Shown here: piece after piece, positions 37,501 to 47,300 of the stretch
Layout of the letters: each line of letters opens with the position of its first letter
Numbering within the stretch: the first letter of the stretch is position 1
Assembly (NCBI GenBank): GCA_027627225.1
Contig: CM051034.1
Coordinates: forward strand, 9,152,058 to 9,216,057
Source: Congeria kusceri
Lineage: Eukaryota > Mollusca > Bivalvia > Myida > Dreissenidae
Direction: 5' to 3'
DNA: 64,000 bases
Position numbers and translations under genes: made by a program
The notes under the pieces: model-generated
What the model was told of the DNA's origin: nothing
Databases searched by the model: none
The model's input: the letters and a program-made list of their open reading frames with translations, nothing else

Positions 37501-40500
37501 ACAACACAACCTGGTTAAACACGGTCCCAGCCGCTAGAACAACGCAATCTACTTGTGTAGACAAAAACCTCCCGCAGTAACTAGTGCATGTGATTAAGGA
37601 TACTAATAATGTTGCAAACATCCTAAGCGCCTCCACTTCCACGAGGCATGCCTCGTCACCCAGCCTCCATGTCATTGGCAAGAAGGAAGGTATCACATAG
37701 CCTCCAAGTCATTGGCAAGAAGGAAGGTATCACACAGCCTCCATGTCATTGGCAAGAAGGAAGGTATCACCCAGCCACCATGTCATTGGCAAGAAGGAAG
37801 GTATCACACAGCCTCCATGTCATTGGCAAGAAGGAAGGTATCACACAGCCTCCATGTCATTGGCAAGAAGGAAGGTATCACACAGCCTCTATGTCATTGG
37901 CAAGAAGGAAGGTATCACACAGCCTCCATGTCATTGGCAAGAAGGAAGGTATCACACAGCCTCCTTGTCATTGGCAAGAAGGAAGGTATCACACAGCCTC
38001 CATGTCATTGGCAAGAAGGAAGGTATCACCCAGCCTCCATGTCAATGGCAAGAAGGAAGGTATCACCCAGCCTCCATGTCATTGGCAAGAAGGAAGGTAT
38101 CACACAGCCTCCAAGTCATTGGCAAGAAGGAAGGTATCACACAGCCTCCAAGTCATTGGCAAGAAGGAAGGTATCACACAGCCTCCATGTCATTGGCAAG
38201 AAGGAAGGTATCACCCAGCCACCATGTCATTGGCAAGAAGGAAGGTATCACACAGCCTCCATGTCATTGGCAAGAAGGAAGGTATCACACAGCCTCCATG
38301 TCATTGGCAAGAAGGAAGGTATCACACAGCCTCTATGTCATTGGCAAGAAGGAAGGTATCACACAGCCTCCATGTCATTGGCAAGAAGGAAGGTATCACA
38401 CAGCCTCCTTGTCATTGGCAAGAAGGAAGGTATCACACAGCCTCCATGTCATTGGCAAGAAGGAAGGTATCACCCAGCCTCCATGTCAATGGCAAGAAGG
38501 AAGGTATCACCCAGCCTCCATGTCATTGGCAAGAAGGAAGGTATCACACAGCCTCCATGTCATTGGCAAGAAGGAAGGTATCACACAGCCTCCATGTCAT
38601 TGGCAAGAAGGAAGGTATCACACAGCCTCCATGTCATTGGCAAGAAGGAAGGTATCACACAGCCTCCATGTCATTGGCAAGAAGGAAGGTATCACACAGC
38701 CTCCATGTCATTGGCAAGAAGGAAGGTATCACCCAGCCTCCATGTCATTGGCAAGAAGGAAGGTATCACCCAGCCTCCATGTCATTGGCAAGAAGGAAGG
38801 TATTACACAGTCTCCATGTCATTGGCAAGAAGGAAAGTATCACCCAGCCTCCATGTCATTGGCAAGAAGGAAGGTATCACACAGCCTCCGTGTCATTGGC
38901 AAGAAGGAAGGTATCACACAGCCTCCATGTCATTGGCAAGAAGGAAGGTATCACACAGCCTCCATGTCATTGGCAAGAAGGAAGGTATCACACAGCCTCC
39001 ATGTCATTGGCAAGAAGGACGGTATCACACAGCCTCCATGTCATTGGCAAGAAGGAAGGTATTTAATTGATTTCAGTTAGGAACAACTGGTAAACTGACT
39101 GGTTCTCTTTCCCGATTAAGCAAATAGCATGACTGCATTCCCCATAATCATGAGAACAAGTTCAAAAACATAATAACTACAAAGAATGGGAAAAACTGAA
39201 TGATAAAACTTCTGTTAATATGTTATCTTCTATTTTGCTTTATCAATTACATTTACAGTAATACTGACTGTGTGATTGACAGTGTTACAAGTAGTGTAGC
39301 ACAAGCAAACCCAGGATACAGTATACATTTCTCAGTACAGTGGACAGTGCTTATCAACTGATGAGTCTCCATGTCTAAGGTCACAATGACATTGTGTCCA
39401 AGTGCCAGGCACATCTGGTTAGCTCCCTGTGGAAGATCATACGATACAGTCAGGAGTAAAAGGATTCAAAAAGAAACAAAATGAACAATCACATACATAA
39501 TTTTCATGACTTTAATAACTTCTATGGGTCCTATGTTAAATGTAAAACTAAAATAAACTAAAATAAGATGACTGGTATTGGTTTCAGTTAGATATCATTG
39601 CAACATTGCAAAAGCAAGTGTTTGAGCCTAAACAATAATGAAAACTGATCAGCCAAGAATAGCCAGGTCAGTAGATATACCCGGTACATATATATCATTG
39701 TTATTGATAAAAACCGCAAACTAGTATTTACACACTGGGCTTCTTATCGAAGCGTAATTACAATAAATACTCTTCCCTGTATAGTTTACAACTGCAATAA
39801 TTTGAAACAAGAGGGCCATGATGGCCCAAAGGGCTCACCCGAGTACTGGCAAAGATAAAAGCCTTACTGTTGTGAAAGGCTTGTGGGAATGTACGCCATA
39901 ATGTCCTTAAATAATTTGTCTAGCTGAATTACTCTCATACATAGAACAAGTAAGGACCTGGATATATTTTCTCTACCCTTGGTATCCAACTTTTTGCAGG
40001 CAATTTAGGAGGAATAGTGTTAATGCTGCAGTTCTGAAAGATAATGGTGACCGCTGCGCAAAGGTCATGTCATGCTTGCCGGCTTGTTTCAAAGAGTGGA
40101 GTTTGGCTTTAGATATTATGGTCATTGACAAATTGTGCAATTTTGGTCCAGGCTGGTTGAAAATGAAGTTGAAATTCATTTTTGCATCAATTTTCACAAT
40201 TAAGTGGATGTAACTGCTGTGGCCTGTCTCAATTGCAGCTTGTGTTGAGATCTTATGGCCATACAAAACATGTGGAAGTTTTATCAAGACTGAATGAAAA
40301 ATGAAATCGCGTTGCACAAAACAGGCAATTTTTTGCATTTTTTCACATATAAAGGTGCCCAATCTGACCCATTGTTGGCTTCTGCTGCATTTGTATGATC
40401 ACATACAAACTGTGGAAGTTTGATCAAGATTGGAAGAAAAATAAAGTCTCTATGAACAAAAAAGGCAATTTTTGCATTTTTTCCACATACAAGGGGCCAT

Positions 40501-41903
40501 AACTCCGGTGTCTGTGGTCTAACCTTACCCATTTTTGGCTCCTGCTGAAATCTTTTGGTCACACACAAACTGTGGAAGTTTAGTCAAGATTGGAAGAAAA
40601 AGTCTTTATAACGGTAAAATGTCAATTTTTGCCTATTTTTCAAAAAAAAAATGGGGCATAACTCTAGTGTTTGTGGCCCAATCTGGCCCAATGTTGAATT
40701 ATTCTGCGAACTTTTGATAATACATAAACCGTCGAAGTTTGGTCAAGATTGGTAGAAAAATGAAGTTTCTATGAACGAAAATGGCAATTTTTGCATTTTT
40801 TCCCACAAACAAGGGGCTATAACTCTAAAGTTTCTGGTCCAATTTAGCCCATTATCAATACCAACCGAGATTTTATGGTCATACACAAACTGTGCAAGTT
40901 AGGTCAAGATTGAATAAAAATGTAGTCTTTATCGCGATAATGGGCAATATTGTTGACGGGATACGGCCGCCGCCGGAGAAGTGCTCAGGTGAGCTAACAA
41001 GAATCTCAATCATTTAGTGAATTATAAATAGAAAATTTAGGAATCTACACTTTCTATTGCCCATGTCACAGTGTCCAGTGTACAGTAACAGGCTGCTAGT
41101 GTACCTCCAGCCAGGCTGCGTCCCAAATCCAGTCCGGGAGTTCCACCAGAGGAGAGGCACATGCCAGCAGTCCCGTGCCTGGGAGGACCCGCACCAGCCG
41201 CAGAGTCTTCTGACCAAACACACACACTCTGCTGTTACACGGGTCTGTGAAAATGAGACATATGAATGGGCTACATATATCAGCAAAATTCCTATTTACA
41301 ATAATCAAAAAGAAAAGCAAACAAGCATTACCATTTTCAAGACTTTTTAATTAAATACTAAAGAAAGTGTATTTGTTTTTTTAACACTCAATTTGTGCCT
41401 ACCTATGCAAAAATATTCTAGTTCTAGAAAGAATATTACACTGCTTTACAGAATTTTTAGCTTTTTTCATTGATGAATATTTACTTGCAAATAATTATTT
41501 CGTTATTTAACTATTATTTACCAATCAATCTCTCCATACCTTGCCGAAATCCATGAACAACACACGCTGGAAGGACTGACAGTGTCTGAAGTAACTTCCT
41601 GTCACTGATATGGTAAACCCAGACATTGCTACTGATTCCTTCATATTAAAATACAAACACATTCTTTTAGCCAACATATGTATGTTTCAATTATAAGTTG
41701 TTTCATGTTTGACTGAAATGTCATTAAATGTTTAAGATAAAAGATATGCTTTATATTGTAGCAAATTGTTATAAATATTATGTCACATTTAATTGCCCCA
41801 AAGCATGACATACTATTGATAAACAGTTACCTGTCAGCAAATGGCCAGCAAAGCATGACAATGCTGTCACAGGACCAGTTTGGTGTAGGGATATAAAACT
41901 CAT
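12757..41903 (-). CDS. WDR6: WDR6-like WD40 protein, tRNA 2'-O-methyltransferase regulator (23 coding exons, 1180 aa)
   Basis: Exons joined on GT-AG sites give 3543 coding bases with every phase consistent, from ATG 41903 to TAA 12757. Human WDR6 is about 1121 residues, and the order of blocks matches throughout. Landmarks are LPDWIWDAAWLE, CLALGHN, YGHSARVWDARLL, TGGGDHSVRMWNL, CGDKMGSLYLY, GDRVYSAGRDGTYKLY, CGGGHRAWD, TCSEDTN, HISSVQCLAV, AACSDGVVK, TAATDGRVAFWDI and SASVDQRLCLWE. WDR6 partners FTSJ1 (yeast Rtt10-Trm7) in 2'-O-methylation of tRNA position 34; that role is known for the family and inferred here. Exons 18 and 19 carry long hydrophilic linkers not seen in the human protein, which explains the extra length. 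Introns are filled with minisatellites and transposons, and several arrays include splice sites. The gene is head-to-head with SNRNP200. The least certain junction is the exon 17 donor. Confidence 0.92.
13105..13430. repeat. Short degenerate minisatellite and a 34-bp duplication (WDR6 intron 22)
   Basis: From 13110 to 13330 about eight degenerate units of 23-33 bp share gagccgcgtttttga followed by G-rich ggaggggg. From 13360 to 13427 the segment gcggtattcagtaacagtaa with its tail occurs twice in tandem (34-bp period). The minus-strand open frame over this is a by-product. Confidence 0.8.
13868..15674. repeat. 47/53-bp minisatellite (WDR6 intron 22)
   Basis: About 35 units with acacaccactgcaacatcta and actacaacacatctcata. 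Two unit classes alternate, differing by the 6 bases ctagta (53 versus 47 bp). The array ends at 15674, only about 10 bp from the 5' splice site of exon 22 (intron starts at 15683 on the minus strand). The splice site itself is not within the unit here. Confidence 0.95.
18250..19500. repeat. 39/42-bp minisatellite overlapping the exon 16 donor
   Basis: About 30 units built on acagacctttactgtcatgt and gttgaggatacaaatctagc. Units are 39 or 42 bp, both multiples of three. Read on the minus strand, each unit carries CTAGATTTGTATCC, then CAACACATGA and GTAAAGG. This is the same sequence as the 3' end of exon 16 plus its donor. The exon end is therefore the first unit of the array, and most later units hold a copy of the GTAAAG donor. 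Confidence 0.93.
20858..22845. repeat. Complex dispersed repeat (WDR6 intron 15)
   Basis: A segment starting gaggtatacatttagg at 20858 recurs at about 21673 as a direct copy. The blocks with gtggtcctcta and gcccctggggtcaaaactg at 21190-21660 recur in inverted form at 22140-22600. The right end reads ctcaccatgagcacttgctc, then aggtgagct, a terminus shared with many bivalve repeats. No intact transposase is visible. The sequence 19530-20857 to its left is AT-rich with no feature beyond a degenerate cagggcttgcactaa-type repeat near 20707. Confidence 0.7.
22938..26009 (-). CDS. WDR6: WDR6 exons 12-15
   Basis: Exon 12 is 25842-26009 (LWNLQDGTIEK to GDKMGSLYLYLLQDQ). Exon 13 is 24333-24494 (GVTHVSCHGDRVYSAGRDG). 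Exon 14 is 24047-24130 (VCKGMEWIERLVILEEG). Exon 15 is 22938-23117 (NLFVVWSVQQNQKLL, then CGGGHRAWDYCCHGD). All four begin and end in phase 0. The blocks align to human WDR6 from the PSKQRWHTCSAFLPPG region to the HGREITCV region. Intron 12 contains a complete hAT-like element. Confidence 0.9.
24710..25558. mobile_element. Non-autonomous hAT-like element
   Basis: Terminal inverted repeats TAGGGATGGGACCGAATA (left) and TATTCGGTCCCATCCCTA (right) bound 849 bp. Both ends also carry attcgaata subterminal palindromes. The TAGGGATGGG type of end is typical of hAT transposons. The 8-bp flanks (tatggtat and gacgatat) match at only 5 of 8 positions, so a target duplication, if any, has decayed. A 74-codon open frame inside is not recognised. 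Confidence 0.72.
26028..30562. repeat. 55-bp minisatellite of about 80 units (WDR6 intron 11)
   Basis: The largest array in the window, with unit core caaggatattgactacagac and tatgtggaaagtc. The part before about 27380 uses ctcctttaac and cttcgttaac variants; after that, ctcactcaac and cgtcaataac dominate. Within the right part, rare variants recur about 1.1 kb apart: agtagtcaataac at 28560 and 29656, and actgtacatgg at 28768 and 29864. This shows a duplicated block of about 20 units. The array starts 18 bp upstream of the exon 12 acceptor. Confidence 0.96.
30570..32075. repeat. Older dispersed repeat split by a 1-kb insertion
   Basis: The outer parts (30570-30890 and 31918-32070) match the left and right parts of the repeat at 2975-3585, in the same order. 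The inner 1 kb is an inverted-repeat element annotated separately. This is a nested insertion with a clear relative age. Confidence 0.7.
30896..31914. mobile_element. 1.0-kb inverted-repeat element, copy 1
   Basis: Bounded by TGGTTGGCGAGTAGTATCCG and its reverse complement. Subterminal copies of tagtatccgtga occur on both sides. It is closely similar over its whole length to 42632-43637, with point differences and small indels. No transposase frame is seen, so it is a MITE-like non-autonomous element. It lies in WDR6 intron 11, inside an older repeat. Confidence 0.82.
32144..36798 (-). CDS. WDR6: WDR6 exons 6-11
   Basis: Exon 6 is 36715-36798 (GVIFNVDYREDLG). Exon 7 is 36529-36624 (YGHSARVWDARLL). 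Exon 8 is 34862-35068 (CCIWSYEGRVIHKFKGHKG to VRMWNL). Exon 9 is 34222-34295 (KLLSVHRILVITKKG). Exon 10 is 32584-32738 (QLILYDRSLH to GNIKGTLCILGQF). Exon 11 is 32144-32268 (VRYFEDADPE to APDGVVV). These cover the end of the first and start of the second beta-propeller by analogy with WDR6. The acceptors of exons 6 and 10 are embedded in tandem repeats. Confidence 0.88.
32739..33585. repeat. 47-bp minisatellite carrying the exon 10 acceptor
   Basis: About 18 units of cccctgcctgcaatatagta and acccctctgttgtggtca. On the minus strand each unit reads TTACTATATTGCAG|GCAG, identical to the sequence at the intron 9/exon 10 junction. All units therefore offer the same 3' splice site. The unit nearest the exon is the one used, by homology. 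A shorter tandem repeat (taggacaaatatataggtac) lies further out at 33827-33970. Confidence 0.95.
35161..36390. mobile_element. 1.23-kb element with TTAA ends, copy A
   Basis: Begins TTAAAGACGTTCGCAACAA and ends TTGTTGCAAACGTCTTTAA, an inverted pair. It matches 54537-55788 along its length. Internally, blocks with aatatttc followed by gtgacccctattttt and aagaaaatctgtcg occur about three times (near 35480, 35870 and 36250). The terminal TTAA could be the target duplication used by piggyBac-type transposases, an inference. It sits in WDR6 intron 7. Confidence 0.8.
36793..36968. repeat. 56-bp tandem duplication of the exon 6 start and its acceptor
   Basis: Four copies of cacaccctgaaa lie exactly 56 bp apart (36793, 36849, 36905, 36961). 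Each unit holds the first 50 bases of exon 6 plus the TTTCAG acceptor. Only the exon-proximal copy (36798) continues into the rest of the exon. Entry at any other acceptor meets an in-frame TGA in the next unit. Confidence 0.93.
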
Positions 41904-41911
41904 TTTACTTC
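37430..41911 (-). CDS. WDR6: WDR6 exons 1-5
   Basis: Exon 1 is 41831-41911 with ATG at 41903 (MSFISLHQ). It has a TTTTCAG acceptor before it, so a 5' non-coding exon lies further upstream. Exon 2 is 41540-41638 (NVWVYHISDRK). Exon 3 is 41105-41244 (VCVFGQKTLRLV to DWIWDAAWLE). Exon 4 is 39320-39426 (CLALGHNVIVTLD). Exon 5 is 37430-37580 (VVLAAGTVFNQVVLW). Exon 4 ends with two bases (CT) completed by the first T of exon 5, giving an ungapped match to the human sequence across the join. Intron 4 (37581-39319) holds the 37-bp array. Confidence 0.88.
37640..39063. repeat. 37-bp minisatellite, open in three frames
   Basis: About 38 units of cagcctccatgtcattggc and aagaaggaaggtatcaca. The unit contains no stop in any plus-strand frame and its length is not a multiple of three. 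All three frames therefore stay open for about 450 codons, each reading the same 37-residue cycle. Variants ccagccacc, cctctatg, cctccttg and gtcaatgg recur exactly 444 bp (12 units) later, so a block was duplicated. It fills most of WDR6 intron 4. Confidence 0.96.
39806..40996. repeat. Bivalve-type dispersed repeat with internal monomers
   Basis: Left end gagggccatgatggcccaaa, with ggctcacccgag; right end gtgctcaggtgagct. Inside, about five monomers of roughly 140 bp repeat actgtggaagtttgatcaag, aatttttgcattttttccac and ggggccataactc. Minus-strand open frames across it are incidental. It lies in WDR6 intron 3. Confidence 0.75.
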
Positions 41912-42631
41912 CTGAAAATAAAATATGAATGCATTTTAACTAAAAACAATCATGAATGGATCAAATAAATCCTTAATGAAAATGATCATACCCTACACTA
42001 CCCTACCTGTAAAGTCATTCTAATTAAACAATAAAAAAATTTCTTTATAAAATTACATTTTACGATATGTTGATCGCAATTTAAATCCACTAAGTTGTTA
42101 ATGCCATTATTAATAATTTTTGGAAAAATTAACGTTCACATTAATTATGGCATGACACATAACAAATAAAATACTGGAGTCATTTTCTGCTATTAATAAT
42201 TGCACATGCTTCTGTCAAGATGAATAATTGAAAAATGAATATTACAGTATTCTGGAACAAAATGATCATCATCAAACATTAGAAATTGAATGTAGAGGGA
42301 CTTATAAAAGAGAGCAAAGATGCAGAAATGCTTAATTTGTTTATTTTACTATAAGGCCTAAAGGGCATATCAGTGTTTTTTTTGCTGTGTTTTCGTGCCA
42401 ATAATCGGTACCATTCACAAAGCTGAAAAGTATACTTTTTTTACAATTTTTTTACCTAAATTCACGAACGGAATAGTGGATAAACATTATGAAATCTGAA
42501 TACATTTTTTATGATTTAATGATTGCATGATAGTTTAAATCACATTTATCATGTGTAGTATTTTAATTTTGATTACAAGAAATTACAAGAAAACCACTAG
42601 TTATTATTTGATACTAGTTTATAATTCTATT

Positions 42632-43637
42632 TTTACTGGTTGGCGAGTAGTATCCGTGATTTTTTAGTAGTATTTCTTTATTTTCAATCGCGTAAGTAAT
42701 ACTTTTTAAAGAAAAGCTTGCTGCAGTACAAAGTTCGGCTCCTTCTGTTTACGAAGATGTACATATCTTGTCATGACGTCATATTGTTTTTTCCATATAT
42801 GGGGCTCAAAAGGGATAATCAATCAGCATTACTTGAAGCAATAAAACTAGTAGTATCCGTGATATTTCCTTTTAGTTGAAAATGCGAATTTTGTGGTACA
42901 CACCCCAAGATTTTAATTGCTCTATACTGTTCTACATTATATTACCTACATCATAATGATGTCATATTATTAAATTCTATGCCAGATTAGCGGTGATAAT
43001 GCGATTACTAACATAAGTGGATGCTGGAAAATGGTCTTTTGATGACCCCTTTGGCGCCCCTTAAAAATTTGCTGAAGGTAAATGGGAGATAACCATGTTA
43101 TTATCGAAGTAGACATCACTCCTGCATTGAAATTTTGCCAAAATCGTCCGGAAACTAGCTGTATAATTTAGTAAACATTTTAAAATCGCAATTCTTTGTC
43201 AATATTTGCTTTTAGTAAACATTTTTCAATTGCAATTCATCTTTTTTTAATAAAATCTATTTCACGAAAAATGAGTGTTGAATATATGGATGGTGGTGTT
43301 TGAATACTAAAATTGCTGCTTTATGTGAATAACCAAGCTATCACCCTTGGTAAACCGAAAACAGGAAAGTGCACGATAAAAATAGGGGTTCAATTATATA
43401 TTTATGCGCATGCGCAAAGACGTGCGCAAGGAGTTAAGTTGTTTTGAGAATTTTTGTAACAAAACTGTAAATATCTTGAAAAATATGAAGTTTTGCAGAC
43501 TTCAACTTATTCTGCGTTTGGAACAGTTGCTAGGTGATGTGTGTAAACACAACATGCAACGCTGGAGAGCTTTTACACCTTTTAATATACAAATCACGGA
43601 TACTGCTAGTTCACGGATACTACTTGCCAACCAGTAA
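42632..43637. mobile_element. 1.0-kb inverted-repeat element, copy 2
   Basis: Ends TTACTGGTTGGCGAGTAGTA and the inverted ggatactacttgccaaccag. It is the partner of 30896-31914, with the same internal order. The extra TTAC/GTAA at each end is shared by both termini here, so the true inverted repeat may begin at TTACTGG. No coding capacity is evident. Confidence 0.82.
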
Positions 43638-44224
43638 TGATAAAAAACATTTTTACAATTTTTTTTTTTTTTTACGACGCATTTGTCTAATGTCACAGAA
43701 AAGGGCATATTCACAAATCACTGAAAAAAAACACTAAATATGATTTAGTGGTTTCTAACCTTCACTACTATGGCCACAAAAAAGATCACATGTGGACAGC
43801 TTAGTTAAAATAATTGAGTTATTCTGACTGTTCGACGACTGGTTTATAATTTAAAAAGTGAAGGATAATTAAATATTGTGATGAACAGCCATACCGATCT
43901 TGCATTAATACGAGTTTTTATCTCTTGTGCTTATGTGTATTTTCAGCAGTTTCAGTTTCATATTTAGGTCACATTTACACTAAATAAATAAGTCATGTAG
44001 GAAGTTTAATATTGGCTGCTTACGTCTTTTATTTATTAGTGAAAATTAAAGTTATACAGTTGAAAAACATTATTAAAAGTTGAGTTGCGTTACCATTACA
44101 TTATGTGTAGTGTATATGTAGTTCTGTCTGAAATAGTGATTGCAAAAAAATCATGTATAATCAGTTAAATCGAATTAATTTCTTTGACCGGCGTTGATGT
44201 GAGCGCCTCTAGATTCTATATTTG

Positions 44225-44242
44225 CACGCCATCTTCCGGACG
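44225..44242 (+). promoter_or_regulatory. YY1- and ETS-like sites upstream of SNRNP200
   Basis: The sequence cgccatcttccgg overlaps a YY1-type core (GCCATCTT) and an ETS-type core (CTTCCGG). Such sites are typical near the start of housekeeping genes. It lies about 80 bp before the ATG; transcription probably begins close by. There is no TATA box in that position. Confidence 0.5.
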
Positions 44243-44316
44243 CGACAATTCAACGACACTTATTTTGTTGTTTTCAGTTTTATACTAAAGCTTGGAACTA
44301 ATCTGGCTGTGTCACA

Positions 44317-47300
44317 ATGGCTGATGCAGCAGCAAGATCGTTGCAATATGAATATAAATCGGTACATAAAATTTGATTTTTGAACATAATGTTTTAAGCA
44401 ACTAATATATATTTGCAATATATTTTCGCGACATGACTTAAAACGTTTTGTTTCGATTTGATGAATAATAGTTACATTTCGTATGTTTATATCGTTAGCA
44501 CATAGGTTCTGAAGTCATTGCAATTGAGCCAAATTAAAAGTCTGGTCCAGCTCTGCTTATCGTAAAAATTATGAACTTGGTGTTTACCGTTCCAAGTCTG
44601 CCCAAAAGTCAGGGGTAATTTAATTTATGTCTAAGTGAAGTCCTCGAAAGTGGTTTGGCTTAATTGAAGATAGATAAATTTGCCTTTAGGCTAAAAAAAT
44701 TTATGATTTGTTTCTCAGGCAGCGCCACAACGTTTTTTTTTATGGCCTGCCACAAATTTTATTAAAACTGCGCAATTAGTTTATTAACATTTTGGTAACT
44801 TGCTTTGGTCTATTTTCTGTGTGCTAGAACTGGTGATGACTCAGGAGTAAACAAGCATGTAGATTATAGCATATTCCGTTCATACCAAGTGCTTTTGAAC
44901 TATGCCTTTCGTAAATAAAAAACGGTTTTCGGATTAATAAACACAATAAACGTTCATAAGAACTATTACTAAAATTATGATGTATACATATATGACAGCA
45001 GCTTAAAATTAAACGAATCCGCATTTTAACATAGCTAAAGGAGATTTCGGTATTTCCAGTGAATTTCTTCCTGTCTGATTTATATATAAATTGGATATGC
45101 ACAAATAGTTAAAATACTGTGTAAATTTTGCAAAAAAAGTCATATTCGATTGGATACCTTTATAAATATCGTCTATTTGTTGATTTAAACTTTTGTTTCC
45201 TAGATTCTTCTGCTAATTCTTTTTTAAGAAAATCTGTGTCAATATAAGTCCTATGGAAACAAACGAAAATGCCAGCTGCATTGATAAGTGTTGATTTTCC
45301 TTTCCAAAAATTATTGGTGATTTACTGCAAAAATAATTGATATTTTTGACAGTTATACAAATATGAATTTCGAAAAGTTAAATTCTATAAATAGAAGTAC
45401 TTTAATGCTGATGGTATATCAATTTGAAGGCACTTACGTTAATTATGAACATTCAAATTGATTGTCTTTTTACGTCAGCTTGCATAAATGACCGTTTGTG
45501 ATTATAAATGTATATTTAGAACTTTATAAAAAGGGATGCTTATGTTCTTATTAAAACTTAAACACCGTGATAACTGTATAAAAGGGCTTGAGGTTTAGAA
45601 AATATCTACTCTTCAGTTAAACACTGGTCTGTCAGGAGCAGAAGGATGAAAACACATTTTCTATTTTCTCTGGTTTTAATGATTATTTTTCTTTGAAATT
45701 TGGCACACAAGTACAGTCTTTGTCGTAACTGGGTTGCCCGATGCCCAGGACAAGTAGATTTGATTTCGGGCTAGCAGAAAATGCCAGATGCTTGCCCGAT
45801 CGGGCAAGTGTTTTTATATGCTTTATATACTGTGTGGACAAAGAAAATCAATTTAAAATAGCTTTTTAGGTTGTTTTTTCAAATAAAGTATATACAAAAC
45901 CCCATGTATTATCGGCACTGAGTATTTACAAATAAACATATGATGTCATGATGCTGTGAGGTCTTTATTATTGTGTAGACGCTTATTGAAATATACAGAC
46001 AATTGATCGTAGTCGATTAAACGCTTCTTTGTTAAAAGGTTAATATGCAGGCTTTTTAGTTGAAAGGGCAATTTTGGAGTACACAGTAATTTGTCTGAAA
46101 GTGAAAAAGTATGCATATATTTGCATTGTTTGCGATAAGTAACAAATATATAAATAAGTATTGAAGCTCTATTGTGAATATTAAAATAATTCTAAAAGTG
46201 CATGTTGTTTAAAAGTGAAACTGCTTTGAAATACTGCTTTTTGGTATGAACTATTTTGGAACTACTTTCGTCAAATGTAGCATGCAGTTTAAAAAGGGAA
46301 AGTCAGAGAGCGAAATAGCGATTGTTGCACCTGCTCCTTTTTTCTCTTCGCTCTGCTGCCCCTCTGGGGCAGAAATGTTGAATATCTTTAAAAAAAAAAA
46401 TTTTTGCAAATATCCAATAAATAGACTTTGTTTGAAAATCCCATAAATAGACTTTGTTTGAAAACCATAAATTGCATAATTAGAAGCACTTAAGCGAGTT
46501 ACCAATTTATTAGAAAATATCAACAAATTGGTCCAGCTTTCCACCCTGCTCCTTATTAGTGGAGCCACGTACCTTTTTGACCCGAAATATGTACCTGTTT
46601 ATTGTTTTAATCACATTGTGACACATGATGCAAAAAATATGATGATCGAACCTTATGTATTTTGAGAGAGAACAACGAAAACAAGATGAAATGTTTATAG
46701 AAATAAAACAAAAAATTAAAAAATCATCATTTTCTTATATTGCTGTAGAGTACCATTTGAAATTAACTATTTCGGACAAGTTAAACAGATTTCGGTCAAG
46801 TGGTTTTGCTAACAAGCTTGCCCGAACTGGCAAGTGCTTTGAAAAAAATTAGCACGAAGACTGCAAGTAAATAAAACAGATACATTTTTGGCATATTAAA
46901 AATGAATGCTGTAAAACACCATATCCTTGTTTTCAAAATAAAATATGTTTATTTTAAACATAATATAAAATATATGTTTAAAATAAACATACAACAAAGC
47001 TATGTAATCTGGCGTTTTACACCCAACATTACCGCTTCTTCCTGAAATTGCATGACAATGAACTGAAAATTGAACTATATGATGCTATGTCTTTAAAGCT
47101 TTTTATAAAAAGACGAGATTAGTTGATACTTGTTTTTTGTTTAATTTCATCGTGCCTCAGAAAGTTTTAATTATACTACTCTGGTTAGCATCTAGCCATT
47201 GAGTAATTAAATGGTAATTAAATTGAATAGTATTCTCTTTTATACCTGTTTAATTTGAATTGCTATGAGGTTAATTTCTATTTACACTTTCATGTTTTGT

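Larger units (their letters stand above)
41912..44316. promoter_or_regulatory. Divergent region between WDR6 and SNRNP200
   Basis: The two ATGs are 2.4 kb apart and point away from each other. WDR6's first coding exon has an upstream acceptor, so its true start lies further right; a minus-strand GTAAGC donor near 44027 is one candidate for the 5' exon. Both genes may therefore start from a shared promoter around 44.1-44.3 kb. The 1-kb element at 42632-43637 would then lie in the WDR6 5' intron. This is inference without transcript data. Confidence 0.5.

Noticed and set aside
37648..39080. Three long overlapping plus-strand open frames (445-472 codons)
   Set aside because: They are the three phases of one stop-free 37-bp tandem repeat inside a WDR6 intron, with no promoter, splice or domain evidence.
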